In this document: piece by piece, positions 38,375 to 51,419 of the stretch | Layout of the letters: the number at the start of each line of letters is the position of its first letter | How positions within the stretch are numbered: position 1 is the stretch's first letter | Notes under the pieces: generated by a model | Seen by the model: only the letters and a program-made list of their open reading frames with translations | The model's database searches: none | Told to the model about the DNA's origin: nothing | From: Halochromatium glycolicum | GTDB taxonomy: Bacteria > Pseudomonadota > Gammaproteobacteria > Chromatiales > Chromatiaceae | Assembly: GCF_016584085.1 (NCBI RefSeq) | Contig: NZ_NRSJ01000014.1 | Location: forward strand, 1-64,000 | Direction of reading: 5' to 3' | Length of the DNA stretch: 64,000 bases | Position numbers and translations under genes: made by a program

Positions 38375-39544
38375 ATGAACCGTCTTCATGTGGAGCACCT
38401 CGCCCAGATCGACCAAGCTGAGGTCGATTTCGGCGACCTGACACTGCTGGTGGGGCCTCAGGCCAGCGGCAAGAGCGTGCTGCTGCAGCTGTTCAAGCTG
38501 GTGCTCGATCACGGCTCCATCACGCAAACCTTGAAACGTTACGGGTATAGCTATGCCGCCGACCTGACCGATGGGGGCGGTGATCCCTTGCTGACCCTGA
38601 TGTTCGGTGAGGGCATGGGGCAGATCTGGGGTGCCGATACCGTTGTTCGGCTCGGCGAGCGTCAGGTTTCGCTTGATCAACTGCGCGCTGGTAACGGGCG
38701 CGACGAAGAGTCGGTGTTCTTCGTGCCGGCGCAGCGGGTGCTGACCTTGGATCAAGGGCGCCCGCGCAGTTACGAGAGCTTCGAGGCGCTCGACCCCTAT
38801 GTCGTCAAGAGTTTCAGCGAGAAGCTGAGGCGTTTGATGGAGCAGGGCCTGGGCGGTAAGGACAACCAGCTGTTCCCGATCAAGAATCGCCTCAAGGAGG
38901 TGCTGCGAGAGCGCATCGATTCCAGCATCTTCCATGGTGCGCGCGTGCTCCAGCAGTTGCATGATCTCAAGAAGCGGATCGTGATCAACGTCGGCGATGA
39001 GACGCTGCCTTATATGGCCTGGTCCGCCGGTCAGCGCGAGTTCATGCCGTTGCTGTTCGGCCTCTATTGGCTGATGCCGTCGGCCGGCGCGGCGCGCCGC
39101 AAGGGCGTGGACTGGGTCGTCCTCGAAGAGCCCGAGATGGGCCTGCATCCGCAAGCGATCCAGTCCGTGCTGTTGATCTGTCTCGAGCTGATGCACCGCG
39201 GCTATCGGGTGGTGATCTCGACGCACTCGCCGCTGCTGCTGGAGGCGGCCTGGGCGATCCGCACGCTGCAAGCGCAGCGTCATCCGGAGGACAGCCTCTT
39301 CGAGCTCTTCGATCTTCCGCACTCGCCAAGCATGCGTCAGGTCTTTGCCAATATCCTGGACGAAAAGGCATTGCATAGCTTCTATTTTCATCCAGCAGAG
39401 GACGGCGCGGTCACGACACGGGACATCTCTTCCCTTGATCCTGCCGACGCGGATGAGCTGATTGCCGACTGGGGCGGGTTGACGCGGTTCAGTAGTCGGG
39501 CGACCGAGGTCATCAGCCGGGTCATGCAGGAGGCGGGGGTGTGA
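38375..39544 (+). CDS. AAA/ABC-type ATPase of a two-gene module, intact
   Basis: A 389-residue ATPase of the SMC/ABC-like AAA_21 kind used as the sensor or switch in several defence systems. Walker A GPQASGKS is at residues 27-34, an ABC-like signature WSAGQREF near 215, Walker B VVLEEPEMGLHP near 249-260 and the switch histidine STHSPLLLE near 281. The C-terminal ~90 residues are specific. The start MNRLHVEHL is typical for the family; upstream in-frame ATGs at 38345 and 38357 are less likely. It overlaps the next gene by four bases (GTGA), so the two are made together. It is complete, though genes on both sides are wrecks. The precise family is unknown to me. Confidence 0.8.
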   Translation: MNRLHVEHLAQIDQAEVDFGDLTLLVGPQASGKSVLLQLFKLVLDHGSITQTLKRYGYSYAADLTDGGGDPLLTLMFGEGMGQIWGADTVVRLGERQVSLDQLRAGNGRDEESVFFVPAQRVLTLDQGRPRSYESFEALDPYVVKSFSEKLRRLMEQGLGGKDNQLFPIKNRLKEVLRERIDSSIFHGARVLQQLHDLKKRIVINVGDETLPYMAWSAGQREFMPLLFGLYWLMPSAGAARRKGVDWVVLEEPEMGLHPQAIQSVLLICLELMHRGYRVVISTHSPLLLEAAWAIRTLQAQRHPEDSLFELFDLPHSPSMRQVFANILDEKALHSFYFHPAEDGAVTTRDISSLDPADADELIADWGGLTRFSSRATEVISRVMQEAGV

Positions 39545-39984
39545 GCTTGAAGCGCGCGTTCCCGGAAGCGATCGATCATGACCTGGGGGTGGCTGCTTAC
39601 CGGCCCGGGCTCCAGGCGCTCAAGCGTGAAGATCAGCAGCGGGTGAATGTATCCGAGCCACGCGACTGCCATGGCAGTGCGGATATCGACAAGGCGTTGC
39701 TCGCTGCGTATCCAAACGAGCCGCGCTGGGATTATGTCCTGGCTCATCGGGAGACGGTGCATTTCGTCGAGGTGCATCCTGCTCATACCTCAGCGGTGCG
39801 CGAGGTCCGCCGAAAGCTGGATTGGCTGAAGCGGTGGCTGCAGCGAGGCGCGCTGGGACAACTGCGCAACCCGCAACGGTTCCATTGGATTGCCTCCGGA
39901 AAGGTCGCCATCACGCCGAACAGCAGGCAGAACCGCGAAGCGGCGATGATGGGGCTCAAGCCTGCTCGGCGGCTCAGCCTTTGA
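39541..39984 (+). CDS. Small putative nuclease/effector partner of the AAA ATPase
   Basis: A 147-residue protein without a family I can name. A core of D64, a strand, then F-V-E77-V-H79 has the spacing of a PD-(D/E)XK active site with His where Lys is usual (WDYVLAHR ... VHFVEVHPAHTS). A helix EVRRKLDWLKRW and a strand FHWIASG follow, also as expected for that fold. There is no signal peptide or membrane segment. The GTG start overlaps the ATPase stop. The pair resembles ATPase-plus-effector systems such as Septu, Gabija or PARIS in plan, but I recognise neither an HNH nor a TOPRIM motif. The nuclease role is inference. Confidence 0.6.
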   Translation: MSLKRAFPEAIDHDLGVAAYRPGLQALKREDQQRVNVSEPRDCHGSADIDKALLAAYPNEPRWDYVLAHRETVHFVEVHPAHTSAVREVRRKLDWLKRWLQRGALGQLRNPQRFHWIASGKVAITPNSRQNREAAMMGLKPARRLSL

Positions 39985-40050
39985 CGTGATGGCGTCGATG
40001 GTGGGGCGCGGTCCGGCAGAGCAGGATTCAACGGACGGATAGGAACCCGA

Positions 40051-42790
40051 ATGCTCCCCGCGACGCTCGCCCAGGATGTCCGCAAGCAGGTCTTGCACTA
40101 TCTGCAGGCGACCTTCCGCCTGCGCGATCAGGCCACCGAGCAGGCCCTGGAGACCTTCTTCAACGATCCCGAGAACGGGCTGTTCAAGGGGCCCTGGCTG
40201 CAGGTGCGCCGGCCCTTCCGGCTCGATGACAGCGAGCTCTCGGCATTGTTCGCGCTGCCGATCCCGTTCGTCCCGTTCAAGCATCAGGCGCAGAGCTGGC
40301 GCCGCCTCAGCAGCCGCGGCGGCCAGCGTCCCCAGTCGACGCTGGTGACCACCGGCACCGGCTCGGGCAAGACCGAATGCTTCCTGTTCCCGTTGGTGGA
40401 TCACTGCCTGCGGATGCATCAGGCCGGCAAGCGCGACGGCATCAAGGCCATCGTGCTCTACCCGATGAACGCGCTGGCGGCGGACCAGGGCAGCCGCATC
40501 GCCGAGCTGATCATGACCTCCGAGCAGCTCAGCGACGCGGTGGCCGGCGGGCGCAAGGCGCGCGTGCGCGTCGGGCTCTATACCGGGCGCCTGAGCCAGG
40601 GAGGCGGTCACGAGCAAGGCGCGGAGCCGGGCACCTACAGCGAGGTCACGGCGCGGCCGGGGGCCGGCGGGGGTGGCTGGACCTATCACCCGATCACCAA
40701 CCGCGCCGCGATGCAGGCCGATCCGCCGGACATCCTGCTGACCAACTATCGGATGCTCGATTATCTGCTGCTGCGGCCCAAGGATGCCGGCATCTGGCGG
40801 CACAACCAGGCCGACCCCGAGCTGCTGCGCTATCTGGTGCTCGACGAGCTGCATACCTATGACGGCGCCCAGGGGGCCGATGTCGCCTGTCTGATCCGGC
40901 GCCTGAAGTCGCGCTTCGCGATGCCGCGCGGGCAGCTGTGCATGGTCGGCACCAGCGCCACGGTCGCCGGCGGCGATGACGAGACCACCCTCGACCCGGT
41001 CCATCGGCTGTGCGAGTTCGCCAGCACCCTGTTCGAGGAGCTCGTCACCGATGAGGCGGTGATCCAGGAGGATCGCTATCGGGTCGACGAGGTGGTGCGC
41101 ACACCGGCGCTCGAGGTCGATGCGCTCCCGAGCGCCGGCGACTGCGAGCCGCGCCCGCGCGAGGGTGCCTGGCAGTATGCGGTGCGCATGGCGGCGCTGT
41201 TCGCCGGGCCGCGCTTCCCGATCGCGGCCGATGATCCCGGCTGGCCGCAGTGGGCGCCGCGCTACGCCAGCCTGCGTCCGCAGCTGGAAGCGCTGGACGA
41301 CGCCGGGCGCTGGGGCGTCGCGCTGGGCGAGTGGCTGCGCTGGCATCCGCTGTTCCAGCGTCTGCTCGCGGCCACCGCCGAGGCGCCGGGGCATTGGCTG
41401 GCGCTGCTGCGGGCGCTTCCGGGCCGAGGCCGCGCCGATCTACGAGGCCTGGGGCTTTGAGCGCGACCCCAAGCCGCAGCTGGTGATCCTGAGCCCCTGG
41501 CGCGAGGGCGATGATCCCATCCCGGTCCTGGGGCAGCCGGGGTTGGAGGGGCTGCGCTGGCATCTGGCGCCGGGCTCGTTGGTGCTGCGCGAGGGCCCTG
41601 GTCCTTGCCCGCTGAGCGAGGAGCAGACCTTTGCGGTCAAGCTTGTGCACGAGCAGACGCACAAGCCGAACGGTCAGCGCGTCGGCGTCCAGCGCTGTCC
41701 GCATTGTCGCGAGCCCGGCGCCCTGATGTTCATCGGCAGCCGGGCGGCGACGCTGTCCAGCGTCGCGATCGACGAAGTGTTCGGGTCGGTGCTGAACGAC
41801 GACCCCAAACTCCTCGCCTTCACCGACAGCGTGCAGGACGCGAGCCATCGCGCGGGCTTCTTCTCGGCGCGCACCTATCACTTCACCTTGCGCACCGCGC
41901 TCCAGCACCTGATTGATGCGGCCGGCGAGCAGGGCGTGCCCGTGCCGGAGGTCGGTCCGCGCTTGCTGGATCATTGGGCCGCCGCTGGGCTCGGCCGGCC
42001 GGGCAGCATCAAGCAGGCGCTGGCGACGCTGGTGCCGCCGGACCTGCGCGAGTACGCGCCCTATCTGGCGTTTCGCGATGGCGCTGTCGCGCGCCCACCG
42101 GCGGCATTGCGCGCCGAGATCGCCACTCGGCTGACCTGGGAGGCCGCCAGCGAGTTCAGTCTGCTGCTGACCCACGGCCGCACCATGGAGCTGCACGCGA
42201 GCGCGACGCTGGGCTGGGCTGGGCTGGGAACCGGAGCGTCTCACTGGCACCCTGGCCGCGCTGCGCCGGCGCCTGCCGCGCATCAGCCCGCAGTTGGAGG
42301 ACTTGGACGACGCCTCGCTCAGGCTGTGGCTGCTGGGGCTGCTGCATCGCCAGCGCGAGCGCGGCGGGCTGCATCACCCCTATCTGAACGCCTATGCGCG
42401 TCAGGGCTTCTGGGGAAAGTATCCGCACGGCAAGCTGATCCAGGGGCGCGAGACCTATCCAGCTGCCGGCCGCTACAAGCCGCGGCTGTGGACCACGCAT
42501 CCGGACAAGCATCAGGATCATCTGCTGGCGCCGCCACGCGAGGGCCAGCTGCGCGCCTGGCCGCTGGTCTGGACCCGGCGGGCGCTCGGGGTGCCCGGTC
42601 TCGATGACGCGACCCTGCTCGATCTGCTGGCGGCCTTCCTGCACGCCGGCGAGGCGGGCGGACTGCTGCGGCGCCTGCATCAGGATGGCGACAAGACCTG
42701 GTATGCGATCGACGCTGCCGCGGCGCGGCTGCTGCCGCACGGCGAGAAGCTGCGCTGTGACAGGGCGACCGGTCTGTGTTGCACGGACCT
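40051..42790 (+). pseudogene. Broken YprA/MrfA-like DEAD/DEAH helicase
   Basis: The 5' part (40051-41460) is a good DEAD/DEAH helicase start: TGTGSGKTE near residue 94, YPMNALAADQ, LLTNYRMLDYLLLRPKD, and LDELHTYDG as the Walker B box, then GTSATVAGG. Near 41418 the frame changes (IYEAWGFERDPKPQLV ... LLAFTDSVQDASHRAGFFSART). Near 42220 it changes again (DDASLRLWLLGLLHRQRERGG). It stops making sense near 42790, well short of the full family length. Large helicases of this type occur in Druantia, DISARM and other defence loci; which one this was cannot be said. Confidence 0.75.
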
Positions 42791-43165
42791 GAGCCGCAAC
42801 GCATCAGCTGTGACGGCGACGACGCGGTCGCCCAGGCCACGGTGGCCTGGGTGCGAGGGCTGACCGAGGCTGGAGCGCTGAAGACCCACGAGATCTGCGT
42901 CACACCGGTGCGCTCGAGCGTGATCAGTGCGTTGCAGGCGAACGGCTTCGCAACGGTCGAGCTGAAGGCGCGCCAGGCGGACCCGGGCCAGGAGGAGGCC
43001 GGGGTACGCTTCGGCAGCAAGAAGCGCATCAAGGGCCTGGAGTTCAAGGCTGTCGCGATCCTCGACTACGCCGATGGCGGACAACCGGAAGACCGCTTCG
43101 AGAACTATGTCGCCGCGACCCGCGCGCGCCAGCAGCTGCTGGTGATCGATAAGGCGCGAACGTGA
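42791..43165 (+). pseudogene. C-terminal scrap of a UvrD/Rep-like superfamily 1 helicase
   Basis: About 125 residues in a new frame that begin inside the end of the previous remnant. The segment KRIKGLEFKAVAI followed by YVAATRARQQLLVI is the conserved end of UvrD-like helicases (motifs V-VI). No Walker A or other upstream motif exists, so this is a 3' fragment fused to the previous gene by deletion. Confidence 0.7.
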
Positions 43166-43625
43166 CGCGTGCGCTCCGGCATGCACGCCTGCTAGCGAGT
43201 TGGATCGAAGCATGCCGAGCGTAAGGTGCGCTGAGAGATGCGGCTTCGCGCAAGCCGTCGGCGCGGCTCTTGAGCAGTGAGTTGGTGGCATCTTCCAGAG
43301 CAGGTATGCGGTTCCAGCGCTGCCACGACAGCGCTGGCCATCAGAAAGTCGCTTGGTCTGTGTTCGCGCATTCTGTACCCTAGGTGTCAATTCGCGTCCT
43401 GATCACTTGGTCCCGCATGTCACGTGCTGTCTTGCCTGTTTTGCGCCAGCTGCGCGATCGCGGCAGCCGGACTGCGCGAACGTGCGGCATTCGCTTTCCT
43501 GGGGTTCAGCTCCGTGGTCGGAGGTTGGGCTCTGGGGACCCCACTAGTCGGTTTGGCTGCGCTATGCCGCTAGACATCATCGCTTGTATCGCCTGCTTCG
43601 AGAACGCCTTGACGAGAGGACACTC
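43166..43625. other. Intergenic region at the right edge of the decayed island
   Basis: About 460 bases without a supportable gene. It contains a strong hairpin (43314-43337) and must hold the pfp promoter. No insertion-sequence end is visible. Confidence 0.55.
43314..43337 (+). terminator. Strong stem-loop after the decayed island
   Basis: CCAGCGCTG pairs perfectly with CAGCGCTGG around a 6-nt loop (9-bp stem). No T-run follows. It could end island transcripts. Confidence 0.4.
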
Positions 43626-44879
43626 ATGACCGCGAAGAACGCCTTCTATGCTCAATCCGGCGGCGTGACCGCTGTGATCAACGCCTCCGCCTGCGGAGTC
43701 ATCGAGACCGCACGCCAGCATCCGGACAAGATCGCCAATGTCTATGCGGGCCGCAACGGCATCATCGGCGCGCTGACCGAGGACCTAATCGACACCAGCC
43801 AGGAGTCCGAGGACGCGATCGCGGCATTGCGCTATACGCCGTCCGGCGCCTTCGGCTCCTGCCGCTACAAGCTCAAGAGCCTGGAGGCCAACAAGCGCGA
43901 GTACGAGCGGCTGATCGAGGTCTTTAAGGCGCACGATATCGGCTACTTCTTCTACAACGGTGGCGGGGATTCGGCCGATACCTGCTTTAAGGTCTCGCAG
44001 CTGTCGGAGACCATGGGTTTCCCGGTGCAGGCGATCCACGTGCCGAAGACGGTCGATAACGATCTGCCGATCACCGACAACTGCCCGGGCTTCGGCTCGG
44101 TGGCCAAGTACATCGCGACCTCGGCGCTCGAGGCCTCATTCGACGTGCGCTCGATGGCGAAGACCTCGACCAAGATCTTCGTGCTCGAGGTGATGGGCCG
44201 CCACGCCGGCTGGATCGCTGCCGCGGGCGGGCTGATCGAGGATCATGGGATGCCGGTGGCGGTGCTCTTCCCGGAGATCGAGTTCGATCAGGATCGGTTC
44301 CTGGCCAAGGTCAAGGCGATGGTCGACGCGCATGATTTCTGCACCATCGTGGTGTCCGAGGGGGCGAAATACCCGGACGGGCGCTTCCTGGCGGAGCAGG
44401 GCACCCGCGACGCCTTTGGCCATGCCCAGCTCGGTGGTGCCGCACCGGTGGTCGCGAATCTGGTCAAGGAGGCGCTCGGCTACAAGTTCCATTGGGCCGT
44501 TGCCGACTACCTGCAGCGGGCGGCCCGGCATCTGGCCTCGAAGACCGATGTCGAGCAGGCCTATGCCACCGGCCGTGCCGCGGTCGAGCTGGCGTTGACG
44601 GGCGAGAATGCGATCATGCCGACGATCGATCGCGTGAGCAGTGACCCGTACCAGTGGCAGGTCGGCAAGGCCCCGCTGTCGGAGGTGGCCAACGTCGAGA
44701 AGTTCATGCCGCGCGAGTTCATCACCGACGATGGCTTTGGCATCACGGCTGCATGCAAGTCGTATCTGCTGCCGTTGATCCAGGGCGAAGACTATCCGCC
44801 GTTCGAGAACGGGCTGCCACGGTTCGTGACGCTCAAGAACACTGCGGTCGAGAAGCGACTCGACGCGTTCGAGCTCTAG
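43626..44879 (+). CDS. pfp: Pyrophosphate-dependent 6-phosphofructokinase
   Basis: Reversibly phosphorylates fructose 6-phosphate with PPi instead of ATP. The 417-residue product has the PFK fold with GGGDSAD near residue 113, where the Asp after Gly-Gly-Gly marks the PPi-using class, then PKTVDNDLP near 140 with the lysine typical of PPi enzymes, and MGRHAGWIAA near 198. The ATG at 43626 has a GAGAGGA site upstream. Nearby membrane and soluble pyrophosphatase genes support a PPi role. Related enzymes in bacterial autotrophs also act on sedoheptulose 7-phosphate. Confidence 0.9.
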   Translation: MTAKNAFYAQSGGVTAVINASACGVIETARQHPDKIANVYAGRNGIIGALTEDLIDTSQESEDAIAALRYTPSGAFGSCRYKLKSLEANKREYERLIEVFKAHDIGYFFYNGGGDSADTCFKVSQLSETMGFPVQAIHVPKTVDNDLPITDNCPGFGSVAKYIATSALEASFDVRSMAKTSTKIFVLEVMGRHAGWIAAAGGLIEDHGMPVAVLFPEIEFDQDRFLAKVKAMVDAHDFCTIVVSEGAKYPDGRFLAEQGTRDAFGHAQLGGAAPVVANLVKEALGYKFHWAVADYLQRAARHLASKTDVEQAYATGRAAVELALTGENAIMPTIDRVSSDPYQWQVGKAPLSEVANVEKFMPREFITDDGFGITAACKSYLLPLIQGEDYPPFENGLPRFVTLKNTAVEKRLDAFEL

Positions 44880-45093
44880 CCACCGTTCGGCACCTAAAGC
44901 AGTCGCGGCAACGGGGCGGTTGGGCGAGAGGCGGGCTACTTCCCCCTTGGCGCCTCTGCAAACCGTCCTGTTCGGCCAGTCTCTATCAGCAGGCCCGAGG
45001 CTGCCGGGAGTTTCCGGCGGCGTGGGCCGCGATGCGGTCCGTTCCAGGGTGTGATCAGTTCAGTTCCGTGCGTGTGATCAGTAAGGAGTGACG

Positions 45094-45870
45094 ATGAGCG
45101 ATTACCATCTTTATCTATCCCTGATCCCGGAGGCGCTGATCGCCTCCCAGCTCGAGCCGAAGGAGTTCGGGTCCTACTACGCGGTCGGCCGCAGCGGGCG
45201 GGTGTTCGGGGAGGCGATCTTCTTCGAGCTCGACCCCGCCTTCCGCTCCGATGACTTCGCTTTCGATCTTGCCGATGAGCGCTGCGTGACGCAGCCGGAC
45301 GGGGCGCCGAAATCATCGGTCTATCTCGGGATCTACAATGTGCTTGCGCGCATCCCGATCTCGGCGCTCGGTAAGCTCTACCTGGTCACCGACGACGGCC
45401 GCACACTCGAGCTCGATCGGGGCGACTACACGCCGGATCGGGAGCATCCGCTGCACCTTTATCAGGAGTTCTGCCCGAAACGCCCAATCGTCGCGAGCCG
45501 ACTCGAGCCGCAGGCGTTCTGCCGCTCGATCACCGATCCGAAGCGACCGGTCAATCTGCCGCGGATCGCGTTCTCGGACCTGATGCTCGGCGAGCTCGCG
45601 TTCGATCCGATGAACGGCAAGGCCGACGACCTACCCTACCCCTACATCGGGCACCTGCGGGATGTGCTCTCGGACTTCACCGCGAATACCAAGGACAGCA
45701 AGCTGGTGCTCAAGCATGTGCGCGAGGGCGTGCTCTATCGCACCGTCCAGAGCGGGTTCTTCGTCGGTGATCACGATCACTTCGCCTATTACCCGTTTCC
45801 GACTCGTGAGGAGCTGCAGTCGACCTACTACGACTGGTGGCGATCGGCTCAGATCGCCCATTTCGATTGA
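45094..45870 (+). CDS. Conserved protein of unknown function in the pyrophosphate cluster
   Basis: A 258-residue soluble protein with no signal peptide, membrane segment or nucleotide motif I can name. Features: LIPEALIASQLEP near the start, GSYYAVGRSGRVFGEAIFFELD, a mid-region RLEPQAFCRSITDPKRPVNLPR that partly echoes the start (SQLEPKEFGSYYA), and a C-terminal HDHFAYYPFP. The two echoing LEPxxF blocks suggest an internal repeat. An AAGGAG site lies 5 bases before the ATG. It is between pfp and hppA and probably expressed from its own leader. Confidence 0.7.
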   Translation: MSDYHLYLSLIPEALIASQLEPKEFGSYYAVGRSGRVFGEAIFFELDPAFRSDDFAFDLADERCVTQPDGAPKSSVYLGIYNVLARIPISALGKLYLVTDDGRTLELDRGDYTPDREHPLHLYQEFCPKRPIVASRLEPQAFCRSITDPKRPVNLPRIAFSDLMLGELAFDPMNGKADDLPYPYIGHLRDVLSDFTANTKDSKLVLKHVREGVLYRTVQSGFFVGDHDHFAYYPFPTREELQSTYYDWWRSAQIAHFD

Positions 45871-45985
45871 TCCGGTTATGACGACGGCGCAGGCGGTACC
45901 GGCGTCGATCGATCCTTGACCAGGCCTCCCTCAATCTTGCCGTGGCGTCGCGCGCGCCTGGCGACCTAGCTGTAGAAGTCGAACC

Positions 45986-48181
<2,196 letters not shown>

Positions 48182-48365
48182 AGACGTGCAAAGGGGATCT
48201 CGGCTGGCGGCGCTGCGCACGTGGCAGCGTTGGCGGCCGGGTCGCAACCCCTCTAAGGGGCTTGGGTAGCCGTCCGACAACGATGCCTGCGACCGTTGCT
48301 GGAGCAGATCAGCCTGCTTCCTCGCTTGCGCTCATCAAGTGTTCCGGCTTGAAGGGAGTCTTGCT

Positions 48366-50444
48366 ATGTACCTCGGGGTGATCTTCGCGACGCTCTGCGC
48401 CCTGATTGCACTCAGCTTCGCCATCCTGTCGATCCGCTGGGTGATGCTGCAGCCGCAGGGGGATGAGCGAATGCGCCAAATCGCTGGTGCCATCCAGGAG
48501 GGCGCCTCGGCGTATCTTCATCGCCAATACCTGACCATTGCGGGCGTCGCGCTTCTGCCGATGCTGGGGCTCTGGCACTGGCTCGGTGCCGAGAGCGGGG
48601 TCGGCTTTCTGGTCGGTGCACTGCTCTCGGGCGCGGTCGGTTATGTCGGTGTGCTCGTCTGCGTCCGTGCGAACCTGAGGACCGCCGAGGCGGCCCGTCG
48701 CGGCACCAATGCGGCGCTCCAGGTCGCGTTCCGCGGGGGTATGGTCTCGGGTTTGTTGGTGGTCGGGCTCGCGCTGCTCGGTGTGGCCGGTTATTACCTG
48801 GTGCTTGCGCCACCCGATCCCGATGACTTTGCCGCGCAGACAGGGGCCCTCGGTGCGCTGATCGGGCTTGCCTTTGGCAGCTCGCTGATCTCCATCTTCG
48901 CCCGGCTGGGCGGCGGCATCTTCACCAAGGGCGCCGATATCGGGGCCGACCTGGTCGATCAGATCGGGTCCGGTCTCAACGAGGGTGATTCGCGCAATCT
49001 GGCCCTCATTGCCGACAACGTCGGCGATAACATTGGTGATTGTGCCGGGATGGCCGCCGATCTGTTCGAGACCTATGCCGTGACCCTGGTCGCGACCATG
49101 CTGCTCGGTTCGCTCCTGTTACAGGAGCACGCCGCCGACGCGATCGCCTATCCCTTGGTGCTCGGTGGACTCGCGGTGCTGGCGACGGTGGTCGGGACCT
49201 TCTTCGTTAAGCTCGAGCCGGGCGATACCCGTGTGCTCGCTGCCTTATCGAAGGCGCTGACGGTATCCGGTGTGCTCGCGTTCGTGCTCTTTGTCCCTGC
49301 GACCTGGTTGTTCCTGCCCGCTACCTTCATCCCCCCCGGTTCAGAGGAGGCCCTAAGCCGCTGGGGCGTCCTTGCGGCGGCAGGGATCGGACTGGTGCTG
49401 ACAGGCCTGATCTTGGTGAGCACGGAGTATTACACCGGCACCGACTACGGGCCGGTGCGCGGTATCGCCAAGGCATCACTGAATGGCACCGCAACCAACC
49501 TGATTGCCGGCCTCGGCGTGTCGATGAAGTCGACCGGCGCCCCGGCGCTGATGATCTGCGGTGCCATCTGGGGCGCGTATCAGATGGCTGGTCTCTACGG
49601 CATCGCGATCGCGGCAATCTCGATGCTCTCGTTGACCGGTCTCCTCGTCGCGCTGAGCGCCTATGGGCCGATCATCGATAACGCCGGCGGGATCGCCGAG
49701 ATGGCTGGAATGGACGCGCAGGTGCAGGGTGTCACGGACTCGCTGGACGCGGTCGGGAACACGACCAAGGCCGTGACCAAGGCCTATGCCATTGGATCGG
49801 CTGGGCTCGCCGCGCTGGTGCTGTTCGCCGACTTCACCCACTCCATGGCCGCCGGGGGCAACGTGCTGTCGTTCGAGCTCGAGAGTCCAGCGGTCTTGAT
49901 CGGGCTCTTCATCGGTGCGCTCCTGCCCTATCTGTTCAGCGCGATGACGATCGAGGCGGTCGCTCGGGTCGCCGCCGTGGCTGTCGACGAGGTCCGCCGT
50001 CAGGCTCAAGAGGTGCCAGGCATCATGGCTCATCCGCCGAAGCTGGACGGTGGGCGCACCGTCAACCTGCTGACCAAGAACGCGATCAAGGAGATGATCA
50101 TCCCTTCGCTGCTGCCCGTCGCGGTGCCGATGGCGGTCGGTTTCGGCATCCAGTGGCTGATGGGCGGCAACGCCGGTGCGTTGGCGCTTGGCGGCCTGCT
50201 GATCGGGACCATCATCACCGGCCTCTACGTCGCGATCTCGATGACCGCCGGCGGTGCTGCCTGGGACAATGCGAAGCGATACATCGAGGACGGCAATTTC
50301 GGCGGCCCTGGCTCCGATGCGCATCAGGCGGCGGTCATCGGCGACGCCGTCGGTGATGCCGGGAAGGACGCGGCTGGGCCGGCGGTGAACCCGATGATCA
50401 AGCTCATCAACCTGGTCGCATTGCTGATGGTGCCTCTCCTGTAG
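48366..50444 (+). CDS. hppA: Membrane H+-translocating pyrophosphatase, K+-independent class
   Basis: A second 692-residue membrane pyrophosphatase of the same fold, with PPi site [13 protein letters not shown] near residue 200, DNVGDNIGD, and [11 protein letters not shown]. Its diagnostic [14 protein letters not shown] near 469 carries Lys, marking the K+-independent, proton-pumping class. The acidic segment DLVDQ replaces DLVGK of the first enzyme, also as in K+-independent members. The ATG at 48366 is preceded by GAAGGGAG. It lies 184 bases after the first copy; the two sequences are too different for a recent duplication. Confidence 0.93.
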   Translation: MYLGVIFATLCALIALSFAILSIRWVMLQPQGDERMRQIAGAIQEGASAYLHRQYLTIAGVALLPMLGLWHWLGAESGVGFLVGALLSGAVGYVGVLVCVRANLRTAEAARRGTNAALQVAFRGGMVSGLLVVGLALLGVAGYYLVLAPPDPDDFAAQTGALGALIGLAFGSSLISIFARLGGGIFTKGADIGADLVDQIGSGLNEGDSRNLALIADNVGDNIGDCAGMAADLFETYAVTLVATMLLGSLLLQEHAADAIAYPLVLGGLAVLATVVGTFFVKLEPGDTRVLAALSKALTVSGVLAFVLFVPATWLFLPATFIPPGSEEALSRWGVLAAAGIGLVLTGLILVSTEYYTGTDYGPVRGIAKASLNGTATNLIAGLGVSMKSTGAPALMICGAIWGAYQMAGLYGIAIAAISMLSLTGLLVALSAYGPIIDNAGGIAEMAGMDAQVQGVTDSLDAVGNTTKAVTKAYAIGSAGLAALVLFADFTHSMAAGGNVLSFELESPAVLIGLFIGALLPYLFSAMTIEAVARVAAVAVDEVRRQAQEVPGIMAHPPKLDGGRTVNLLTKNAIKEMIIPSLLPVAVPMAVGFGIQWLMGGNAGALALGGLLIGTIITGLYVAISMTAGGAAWDNAKRYIEDGNFGGPGSDAHQAAVIGDAVGDAGKDAAGPAVNPMIKLINLVALLMVPLL

Positions 50445-50846
50445 CGACAGCGATTGGAAGGGCGTCTCGTGATCCGCGTCGCGCTTGGCCGCACATGACT
50501 CGAGCAGCTTGGGTAACGCCGACCAGCTCATCTTGGTCAGCAGCCGGGCAGGCCCGTCTAATCCGCCTTGCCCACCGAATCCGTAGCGAGCGCAGGCGAT
50601 CAGTTTGTCGGCCCTTTTTTGCGCCTGGGCCGTTCATCTTTCGCGCTTGGGCTGGTCATCGCCGAGCCTCTGATTTGTTGTCGCAGCGAGGCGTCCGGGC
50701 GGAGCTGGCTTTTGAGCTTGGGTGAAACAGATCGGGATGAGATCTGAGTCGTCGCTATCGGTTTCGGCTGTTTCCGGCTATCCTGTGCGGTTTTGCTCAG
50801 GGCAGCGCCACCGCTGTCGACTCGAGATCGAACCAAGAGGCTGAAT
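50445..50846. other. Intergenic region upstream of ppa
   Basis: About 400 bases. It contains a weak stem-loop (CAGATC at 50728-50733 with GATCTG at 50741-50746). No gene is supported. It probably carries the ppa promoter. Confidence 0.5.
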
Positions 50847-51395
50847 ATGGACCTGCAACGCGTGACCCGGGGCGACAATGTCCCGAACGAGATCAATGTC
50901 ATCATCGAGATACCGTCGCATTCGGAGCCGGTAAAGTACGAGATGGACAAGATGACCGGGGCGATGTTCGTGGATCGCTTCATGTCGACCGCGATGCACT
51001 ATCCCTGCAACTACGGCTATGTGCCCCATACGCTCTCGTCCGATGGCGATCCCGTCGATGTGATGGTGGTGACCCCCTATCCGCTGATCCCGGGGTCTGT
51101 GATCCAGTGCCGGCCGATCGGGGTGCTCAAGATGACCGATGAATCGGGCGACGACGCGAAGATCCTGGCGCTGCCGATCGACAAGCTATTCAAGGGCTAC
51201 CGGAATATCGAGAGCTTCCGTGACATGCCGCCACATCTGCTCGACCAGATCGCCCATTTCTTCGAGCACTACAAAGACCTGGACGAAGGCAAATGGGTGC
51301 GCATCGCCGGTTGGGGCGGTCGTGAGGAGGCGCGTCAGGAGATCATGGCCAGCGTCGCGATGTTCGAGGACGAGCCGGAGAAGCCGCACTTCTGA
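50847..51395 (+). CDS. ppa: Soluble inorganic pyrophosphatase (family I)
   Basis: Hydrolyses PPi in the cytoplasm. The 182-residue product has the family I active-site signature DGDPVDVMV near residue 69 with its three aspartates, plus KYEMDK near 31 and [11 protein letters not shown] near 52. The ATG at 50847 has an AGAGG site upstream. Its presence beside two membrane pyrophosphatases and PPi-phosphofructokinase means PPi could be either wasted or conserved, which would require regulation. Confidence 0.95.
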   Translation: MDLQRVTRGDNVPNEINVIIEIPSHSEPVKYEMDKMTGAMFVDRFMSTAMHYPCNYGYVPHTLSSDGDPVDVMVVTPYPLIPGSVIQCRPIGVLKMTDESGDDAKILALPIDKLFKGYRNIESFRDMPPHLLDQIAHFFEHYKDLDEGKWVRIAGWGGREEARQEIMASVAMFEDEPEKPHF

Positions 51396-51419
51396 CCTCG
51401 GTTGCCGGGCCGGTGCGCT

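Noticed and set aside
40857..42283. Long minus-strand frames over the broken helicase
   Set aside because: They are Arg/Ala/Pro-rich complements. The plus strand shows helicase motifs despite frameshifts.
34159..43165. Reading the island as active DISARM
   Set aside because: The helicase core and methylase core are deleted and several frames are broken; only the AAA/nuclease pair is intact.
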